Source: JBDSYA01 sp039925865 (GTDB taxonomy: Bacteria; Bacteroidota; Ignavibacteria; Tepidaquicellales; Tepidaquicellaceae). From it: 11,077 nucleotides of DNA. Where the stretch lies: contig JBDSYA010000111.1 of the NCBI GenBank assembly GCA_039925865.1, positions 1-11,077 on the forward strand, written 5' to 3'. Position 1 is the first letter of the stretch; every line of letters starts with the position of its first letter. Below, one piece after another: positions 6,462-11,077 of this stretch. Under the pieces are notes generated by a model that searched no databases, was not told the DNA's origin, and was given only the letters and a program-made list of their open reading frames with translations. The position numbers were made by a program, and so were the translations under genes.

Positions 6462-7622
6462 TCATTCTTTCACAATGTCGCCGCTGAGTAATTTAGTATA
6501 TTTAATTTTTTTATTTAGAAACTTTTTTTCAAAGAACTCATATGATAATGATGAAACAATTACCACCAATACTAATACAAGAGGATAAAGTATAAAATTT
6601 GACAGCATGTTTAGCATTTGCAATATTTTAATGCAGAACACAATTACAATTATATGATACATATATAAGCCATATGATATTTTCCCCAAATAATTTGTTA
6701 CATTATTTTCCATAGAAAAAATTCTTCGTTTATTTGAGGCGAAATTGCATATTAAAATTCCAAACAAAACAGAATAAAATTCATAATGCAAATAAGGGAA
6801 ATGATATGCCTTATAAATTAAAATGACTGTCAGCAATAATGTTGCCCATTGAAATAATTTATTGAATAATATTTTCTTAATGAACAGATTAATTGAAGAA
6901 TCCTGATAGATTATAAGTGCAAATATTCCGCCAATCGCCATACTGTCTATCGGCGTTGATTCCCAGAAGCCATCAAATACATTTCTATATTCACCTGCCG
7001 GAATTAAACGTGAGGCGAAAAACTTTATAAATAAATATATGGATATGACTCCCGACAAAAGGAGCCATTTGTTCTTTATCTTTTTATTCAGAAATGGCCA
7101 AACCAAATAAAATTGTTCTTCAGCTCCGATAGACCATGTCTGAGATGCATAAGGTATAAGTCCATATAATGTAAGAACCAAATTTGGCAGGAAAAAAATA
7201 TAAAATATTATTTTATAAAAAAGATTATCAAAAACAAAATTTTTTTCAAATCCCGGAATTGTAAAAAAATCTATAAAAGGAAAAATAAAAAGAGATATGA
7301 TTATGATCAGATAATATAATGGCCAAATTCTCAGAATTCTTCTTACATAAAAATCTTTTATGCTAATTGTTTTTGTAATCTCTTGTTCTTTAAATAACAA
7401 ATAAGAAATTAAGAATCCGCTTAACACAAAGAACAATACTACACCAAGTTTTCCAAATATTGAAATTGTACTGTCAGAGTAATAAGGAAGATTAAGGTAT
7501 TGTTTTAATTTTTCTGTATGAAAAATGATAACAAGATATGCAGCTATAAACCGAATAGCGTTTAAATTTTCAAAATAAATTCTGGAAGGCAGTAAATTTT
7601 TTATCTCTTCATTTTTCAACAT
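6462..7622 (-). CDS. Acyltransferase family 3 membrane protein (OafA/YrhL-like)
   Basis: Integral membrane O-acyltransferase of 386 residues, of the family that adds acetyl or other acyl groups to surface polysaccharides, LPS O-antigen, peptidoglycan or exported small molecules. About ten hydrophobic helices are visible. Family motifs appear in order: LNAIRFIAAYLVIIFH (20-35, Arg24 and the key His35), GKLGVVLFFVLSGFLIS (57-73), FYVRRILRIWPLYY (91-104), TWSIGAEEQFYLVWP (162-176, conserved Glu) and YLGKISYGLYMYH (311-323). There is no C-terminal SGNH domain, so it is the membrane-only form. Start ATG at 7622; no strong Shine-Dalgarno. It stands alone, with gene-free stretches of about 300 bp on both sides, and is visibly more AT-rich than leuS, which may reflect a hydrophobic protein in an AT-rich genome or an acquired gene. 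No glycosyltransferase neighbours are present to reveal the acceptor. Confidence 0.92.
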   Translation of the reverse strand: MLKNEEIKNLLPSRIYFENLNAIRFIAAYLVIIFHTEKLKQYLNLPYYSDSTISIFGKLGVVLFFVLSGFLISYLLFKEQEITKTISIKDFYVRRILRIWPLYYLIIIISLFIFPFIDFFTIPGFEKNFVFDNLFYKIIFYIFFLPNLVLTLYGLIPYASQTWSIGAEEQFYLVWPFLNKKIKNKWLLLSGVISIYLFIKFFASRLIPAGEYRNVFDGFWESTPIDSMAIGGIFALIIYQDSSINLFIKKILFNKLFQWATLLLTVILIYKAYHFPYLHYEFYSVLFGILICNFASNKRRIFSMENNVTNYLGKISYGLYMYHIIVIVFCIKILQMLNMLSNFILYPLVLVLVVIVSSLSYEFFEKKFLNKKIKYTKLLSGDIVKE

Positions 7623-7631
7623 CTGCTTCGG

Positions 7632-7637
7632 ATTATA
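7632..7637 (-). promoter_or_regulatory. Candidate -10 box of the acyltransferase gene
   Basis: Perfect TATAAT on the minus strand only 9 nt before the ATG at 7622, with no clear -35. If used, the mRNA would be almost leaderless, so it may equally be chance. Confidence 0.25.
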
Positions 7638-7885
7638 ATCAATCTGTTTGATCGGGATTTTATAGATGTTAATAGATTTAAGATTGAAAGAAGTTTTTTC
7701 TTAGCGTTAAAATTTATGGAACGGTGTGAGAGTTCTTGTTATTTTACGGAACAAATTTGTCTTTCCATAATGTAAAGTTCAATTCGATTTCCTTGCCGTC
7801 TTTCTAACAGATAACTGTTAATAATTTCGCAGATTCCTTTGAGGTAATATACACACTGATCTTTCATTGTTAAAATTGTATCTCG

Positions 7886-7905
7886 TTAAAATATCTTAAA
7901 ATATC
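7886..7905. repeat. Tandem 10-bp repeat upstream of the YggS-type gene
   Basis: Two exact adjacent copies of TTAAAATATC, 58 nt upstream of the ATG at 7964. The near one-turn period would put both copies on the same face of the helix, so an operator or UP-like element is conceivable; low-complexity AT DNA is the simpler explanation. Confidence 0.4.
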
Positions 7906-7963
7906 ATTCAATCACTTATTAAATTGAAAATAGGAATTAATAAATTTATATTAATTTCATATT

Positions 7964-8659
7964 ATGAATTTAGAAGAAAATTACTCTGAAGTTAAAGGAA
8001 AAATCCGGGAAATTTGTAAAAGGATAGGGAGAGATCCTGAAGAAATTAACCTGATCGCTGTAAGCAAAACTTTTCAGATCACCGGAATTATGGAACTGAA
8101 TCAGGCAGGCCAAATCGATTTTGGAGAAAACAGGATAAGAGAGCTACGCGATAAATATTACAATATATCATTTCAGTACAGCGGCAACATTCAATGGCAT
8201 ATGATCGGACATCTGCAGACCAATAAGGTTAAAGATGTAATTGCATTTATTCATATGATACATTCAGTTGATTCCCTAAAGCTTGCCGAAGAAATAAGTG
8301 TGAATGCCAAGAAGATAAATAAAATAATTGATATTCTTATACAGGTTAACACGAGCGGTGAAGAGCAAAAGCAGGGAATTTCAGTATCAGAAACCAAAGA
8401 ACTATGCAGCGGGATTTCGTTACTGAAAAATGTCAGGATAAAAGGATTGATGACAATGGCTAAATTAACTGAAGACAAAGATGAGATCAGGAAAAGTTTT
8501 AAAGATCTTAAAGTTCTTTTTGATAACCTCAGGAAAGATCATCAGGACATGAGTTACCTTTCAATGGGAATGACAAATGATTATGAAATTGCGCTTGAAG
8601 AAGGTTCCAATATGCTGAGAATAGGAAGTGCGATATTCGGAGAAAGAAAAATCCAGTAA
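7964..8659 (+). CDS. YggS/PLPBP-family pyridoxal phosphate homeostasis protein
   Basis: PLP-binding protein of 231 residues, alanine-racemase-like single barrel, thought to buffer pyridoxal phosphate and keep amino-acid and keto-acid pools balanced; no enzymatic activity is firmly assigned to the family. All family landmarks are present: INLIAVSK with the PLP Lys35, DFGENR at 52-57, WHMIGHLQTNKVK at 78-90, HSVDSLKLAEEI, VNTSGEEQKQGI, GLMTMA, and the phosphate-binding end SMGMTND (200-206) and RIGSAIFG (219-226). The usual Ser of GMS is Thr here, a conservative change. Length and start fit the family. No Shine-Dalgarno sequence precedes the ATG. The divIVA gene follows after 44 nt; YggS and DivIVA are also neighbours in Gram-positive division clusters. 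Confidence 0.96.
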   Translation: MNLEENYSEVKGKIREICKRIGRDPEEINLIAVSKTFQITGIMELNQAGQIDFGENRIRELRDKYYNISFQYSGNIQWHMIGHLQTNKVKDVIAFIHMIHSVDSLKLAEEISVNAKKINKIIDILIQVNTSGEEQKQGISVSETKELCSGISLLKNVRIKGLMTMAKLTEDKDEIRKSFKDLKVLFDNLRKDHQDMSYLSMGMTNDYEIALEEGSNMLRIGSAIFGERKIQ

Positions 8660-8703
8660 TAAATTTTTACGACTTGTAACGGATAAAATTACAAATATAA
8701 ATT

Positions 8704-9285
8704 ATGAGCATCATCTCACCTAAAGATATAAAGAAGACGGATTTCAGAAAAGTTTTTCGCGGATATGATATGGCGGAAGTTGATGCATTCCTTGAAACTG
8801 TCAGCCTGCGATACGAAAGACTTTACGACGATAACTCAGTCTTAACCGACAAAGTAAAGGTCCTCGCCTCAGATGTTGATGTATATAAGGAAAACGAAAG
8901 TACTTTACAAAGAGCAATCGTCAAAGCACAAGACCTTGCTGAAGAAGTCATTGCCAATTCCAAGAAACGCGCTGATAATATTGTGAGAGAGGCAGAGCTT
9001 AATTCTCAAAAAATAATGCAGGAAGTTGAAAGAGATGTGTTAGGTAAGAAACAGGAGCTTGAAGAGATCAAATTCAGAAACGACAAACTTGTCGAAGATG
9101 TAAAATTATTTTTTCTTGAGAAGCTTAATGAAATGGATGAATTTATAAAAAACAGAAATGTATACACAATGGAGCTTGCAAAAAAGCATGATAACTATGA
9201 AGAAAAGTTACCGGAAGATTCTGATGAAGAAAATCCGCTGAAAAAAATCTCTATCAACACTGCAAAGACAAATTTTTCAGAATAA
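8704..9285 (+). CDS. divIVA: DivIVA-domain protein
   Basis: Coiled-coil scaffold protein of 193 residues that in well-studied bacteria senses negatively curved membrane and recruits division or polar-growth factors. The N-terminal DivIVA domain (1-35) is clear: ISPKDIKKTDFRKVFRGYDMAEVDAFL, with Phe18-Arg19 matching the membrane-inserting Phe17-Arg18 loop of B. subtilis DivIVA. Residues about 36-65 and 68-150 are heptad-rich coiled coils with many Glu/Lys, including a FLEKLNEMDEF segment. The tail (165-193) is acidic then polar and probably disordered. Start ATG at 8704; no Shine-Dalgarno, but a small inverted repeat (TTGTAA 8674-8679, TTACAA 8689-8694) lies just upstream. The PNP gene starts 9 nt after the stop, so these two are almost certainly co-transcribed. 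The partner it recruits here is unknown. Confidence 0.92.
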   Translation: MSIISPKDIKKTDFRKVFRGYDMAEVDAFLETVSLRYERLYDDNSVLTDKVKVLASDVDVYKENESTLQRAIVKAQDLAEEVIANSKKRADNIVREAELNSQKIMQEVERDVLGKKQELEEIKFRNDKLVEDVKLFFLEKLNEMDEFIKNRNVYTMELAKKHDNYEEKLPEDSDEENPLKKISINTAKTNFSE

Positions 9286-9294
9286 ATGTAAGAG

Positions 9295-10098
9295 ATGACT
9301 GAAAGGCATGAAGAATCAGTAATTTATCTCAGATCAAGTCAACAGGAACATTATTCAACTGCAATAATATTAGGTACCGGGCTTGGAGGACTTGTAAAAG
9401 ATATAGATATTAAATCGGCAATAGACTATTCTGAAATTCCAAACTTTCCAGTTTCTACTGTAGAATCACATTCAGGTAAACTTATATTCGGTACTCTTTC
9501 AGGTAAGAATATTATCGCAATGCAGGGAAGATTTCATTACTATGAAGGTTATTCAATGAATGATGTTACATTCCCTATTCACATTTTAAAAGAACTGGGT
9601 GTAAATAATCTCGTAGTGTCTAATGCCTGCGGTTCAATTAATCCTGCTTTCAAAAAAACAGAGCTGATGATAATGACATCGCATATTAATTTTTTATTTG
9701 ACACTCCTCTTATTGTAGACAAAAAACTGAGTCTTACCGGAGGCCATAAACTTTATTCCAAAAGACTTATAAGGTTGGCGGAAGAGACTGCGCTTGAAAA
9801 TGAGATCGCCATACAAAAAGGTACGTATGTGCCGGTTCAGGGTCCAAACCTGGAAACAGTTGCAGAATACAGAATGATTAGAAAAATTGGCGGCGATACT
9901 GTAGGCATGTCAACTATACCCGAAGTGCTGATCGCAAATGAACTGGGAATTGAAGTTCTTGGACTTTCAATAATTACGGATGAAGGTTTTCCGGATACAC
10001 TTAAAGTTGCGGAGTTAAAACATATTCTCGAAGCAGCAAGTGTTGCAGAACCAAATCTCACATTGCTCATAAGGAAACTTGTTGAAAAATTGAATTAA
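9295..10098 (+). CDS. Purine nucleoside phosphorylase (trimeric PNP type)
   Basis: Cytoplasmic purine-salvage enzyme of 267 residues that splits purine (deoxy)nucleosides with phosphate into base and ribose-1-phosphate. Human PNP landmarks are matched as follows: phosphate loop GTGLGG at 27-32 (Ser33 equivalent Thr28), ESHSG with His59 (His64), GRFHYYEGY with Arg79, His81 and Tyr83 (Arg84, His86, Tyr88), SNACGSINP (Ala111 for Ala116), Tyr178 (Tyr192), GPNLET with Glu187 (Glu201), GMST with Met205 (Met219). Two departures stand out. The Asn243 position reads Asp229 (SIITDEGFPD), and the RFPxMSxAYD segment, which carries Phe159 into the neighbouring subunit, is missing: the chain runs from SHINFLFDTPLIVDKK to LTGGHKLYSKRL. 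It starts 9 nt after divIVA and is followed by a diverged paralogue. The family call is strong; whether it prefers 6-oxo or 6-amino purines is open. Confidence 0.93.
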   Translation: MTERHEESVIYLRSSQQEHYSTAIILGTGLGGLVKDIDIKSAIDYSEIPNFPVSTVESHSGKLIFGTLSGKNIIAMQGRFHYYEGYSMNDVTFPIHILKELGVNNLVVSNACGSINPAFKKTELMIMTSHINFLFDTPLIVDKKLSLTGGHKLYSKRLIRLAEETALENEIAIQKGTYVPVQGPNLETVAEYRMIRKIGGDTVGMSTIPEVLIANELGIEVLGLSIITDEGFPDTLKVAELKHILEAASVAEPNLTLLIRKLVEKLN

Positions 10099-10194
10099 GT
10101 TTTGAGATCTGTGTCGTCCGGGAAAAATAAATTCTACAAATGTTTTTATCAATCGCCAATAAATAAATAACGAAATTTACAATTCAACAAAATT

Positions 10195-11034
10195 ATGACG
10201 GAGCAATCAGAAAAAATTTTAAATTCAGCCGGATATATTAAAAGTAAATTCCCGGAAAATTATAAACCTTTAACAGCAATAATTACGGAAAAAGGTTTTG
10301 AAATTCTAAAGGGTAAAAAAGTACTTGATGAAGTTGATGCGGAGATAATTGCGGATACAAATACAGATAATGCAAATGACAGGCTGAAAATAGTTTTTGC
10401 GAAAATCGACGATACTGATATTTTAATTTGTAACGGAAGACATCATTATTTTGACGGGATCTCCATGAGAAATATCGGTCATATGATTTATGTTTTAAGA
10501 TACCTTGGAATAAAAAACATAATTTCAATCGATGAGGTAGGTCATCTGAACCCAAGATTTAGCTGCGGTGAAACGGCATTAGTTTATGATCACATTAATC
10601 TTGCCGGAGATAATCCTCTGATCGGAGTTAATGACGATGAACTCGGTATAAGATTTCCCGACATGAGTAATGCTTATGATAAAGAGCTGTTTAAAAAAGT
10701 TTACAAAGTGCTTCAGGAAAAAATGATAAGGATAAATGAATCCGTTTATCTGGGAACCATCGGCCCTCAAAGTGAGACAGACGCAGAAGCCAGATTTTAC
10801 AGGGAGATTGGCTCAGATGTAGTTGGTTATTCAATGGTTCCGGAAAATATTACAAGCGTTCATGCAGGATTAAAATTTATTGGAATAGGACTGATAACTA
10901 GAAATTTAGTAGCCGATAAAATGATGGAAGATGAAAGAAGTGATAAGCTGAGAATTAAAGATCAAAAAGACAGTCTGGTAAAAGCTTCTAAAGAACTCGA
11001 GAAGATTTTGCAGAAAGTCATTAAATCATTATAG
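10195..11034 (+). CDS. Diverged PNP-fold paralogue, likely inactive or repurposed
   Basis: Protein of 279 residues in the nucleoside-phosphorylase fold. Kept PNP features are GRHHYFDGIS (Arg82, His84), HLNPRFSCGETALVYDHINLAGDNPL, the ELGIRFPDMSNAYD segment (Phe154 for human Phe159), Tyr185 and GPQSETDAEARF with Glu194 (Glu201). Lost are the phosphate loop (AIITEKGFE where GSGLG is expected), the His64 motif (Asp62 by alignment), NAAGG (here DEVGH), Tyr88 (Phe86), Met219 (Tyr212) and the base-binding Asn243 (Arg236). The frame is intact and the substitutions are coherent, so it is a maintained gene, not a decaying copy. It lies 96 nt after the canonical PNP on the same strand. It could be a non-catalytic subunit, an enzyme with another substrate, or a sensor; residue alignments were made by eye. 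Confidence 0.85.
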   Translation: MTEQSEKILNSAGYIKSKFPENYKPLTAIITEKGFEILKGKKVLDEVDAEIIADTNTDNANDRLKIVFAKIDDTDILICNGRHHYFDGISMRNIGHMIYVLRYLGIKNIISIDEVGHLNPRFSCGETALVYDHINLAGDNPLIGVNDDELGIRFPDMSNAYDKELFKKVYKVLQEKMIRINESVYLGTIGPQSETDAEARFYREIGSDVVGYSMVPENITSVHAGLKFIGIGLITRNLVADKMMEDERSDKLRIKDQKDSLVKASKELEKILQKVIKSL

Positions 11035-11044
11035 ATCATTATAG
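11025..11044. repeat. Tandem 10-bp duplication over the stop codon of the PNP paralogue
   Basis: ATCATTATAG occurs twice without a gap (11025-11034 and 11035-11044); the first copy contains the TAG stop at 11032-11034. It looks like replication slippage with no effect on the protein. Confidence 0.6.
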
Positions 11045-11077
11045 ATGTTGAAAACAAAATTTGTTTTTGTTTACCTG
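11045..11077 (+). CDS. Possible start of a downstream gene (cut by window edge)
   Basis: An ATG ten bases after the preceding stop opens a frame of eleven codons, MLKTKFVFVYL, to the window end. A lysine pair followed by hydrophobic residues would suit a signal peptide or first membrane helix. There is no Shine-Dalgarno sequence, as for most genes here. Too little is visible to name a family. Confidence 0.35.
   Translation, partial: MLKTKFVFVYL

Larger units (their letters stand above)
7623..7963. other. Divergent intergenic region
   Basis: These 341 bp separate the last minus-strand gene from the first plus-strand gene and must hold promoters for both directions. No gene-like frame, hairpin terminator or RNA gene is evident. 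The only regularity is a tandem 10-bp repeat TTAAAATATC at 7886-7905, preceded by a diverged copy (TTAAAATTGTATC at about 7870), and a very AT-rich leader before the YggS-type gene. Confidence 0.5.

Noticed and set aside
8674..8694. Inverted repeat TTGTAA/TTACAA before divIVA as an operator
   Set aside because: Only 6 bp arms of AT-rich sequence; too weak to call on its own.
9295..10098. Assigning the first PNP-like gene as methylthioadenosine phosphorylase because of the Asp in ITDEG
   Set aside because: GPNLET, ESHSG and GRFHYYEGY fit PNP better, and the MTAP TDYD motif is not present.
10195..11034. Reading the second PNP-like gene as a pseudogene
   Set aside because: Uninterrupted full-length frame with several conserved PNP segments and coherent substitutions; no frameshift or internal stop.
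1..11077. CRISPR arrays, tRNA/rRNA genes, transposases, toxin-antitoxin or defence genes
   Set aside because: Read through on both strands without seeing regularly spaced repeats, RNA gene signatures or matching protein families.

Overview
The window is AT-rich bacterial chromosome whose gene content points to the Bacteroidota/Chlorobi/Ignavibacteria side of the tree. The clearest marker is a small secreted protein at 1175-1894 that ends in a type IX secretion (T9SS) type A sorting domain with the QNFPNPFNPST-type motif common in Ignavibacteria-like genomes. A TrmB-type regulator next to it, a DivIVA protein and weak or absent Shine-Dalgarno sequences at most genes fit an Ignavibacteriales-like organism. 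This placement is an inference from motifs, not from a database search.

Layout. All genes from 1 to about 7622 lie on the minus strand. In transcription order they are: an acyltransferase-3 membrane protein (7622-6462), a HIT-family protein (6155-5709), leucyl-tRNA synthetase leuS (5597-3009), a TrmB-like regulator (2842-1928), the T9SS-exported protein (1894-1175), a DUF2203 protein (866-480) and the first half of proline dehydrogenase, cut by the window edge (466-1). A strong intrinsic terminator (963-930) separates the regulator/secreted-protein pair from the DUF2203/proline dehydrogenase pair. From 7964 onward the genes lie on the plus strand: a YggS/PLPBP-family PLP protein, DivIVA, a purine nucleoside phosphorylase (PNP), a strongly diverged PNP paralogue, and possibly the first codons of another gene at the right edge. 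The 341-bp stretch between 7622 and 7964 is the divergent promoter region.

How the genes work together. Most of the window is housekeeping: translation (leuS), nucleotide salvage (PNP), PLP homeostasis (YggS), polar growth or division (DivIVA) and proline catabolism. YggS beside DivIVA recalls the division-gene neighbourhood of Gram-positive bacteria, here without sepF, ylmG or ylmH and followed directly by PNP.

The most interesting points are: (1) the tandem PNP pair. The first copy keeps the phosphate and ribose residues but lacks the RFPxMS segment that supplies Phe159 to the neighbouring subunit in human PNP. The second copy keeps that segment but has lost most phosphate-site residues. 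This suggests a possible catalytic/accessory hetero-oligomer. (2) Three CAATATTG palindromes in and beside the TrmB promoter region, one overlapping its TTG start codon, which look like an autoregulatory operator. (3) A HIT protein whose triad reads His-Ala-His-Ile-Lys, with lysine in place of the third histidine. I see no mobile element, CRISPR array, RNA gene or recognisable defence system.
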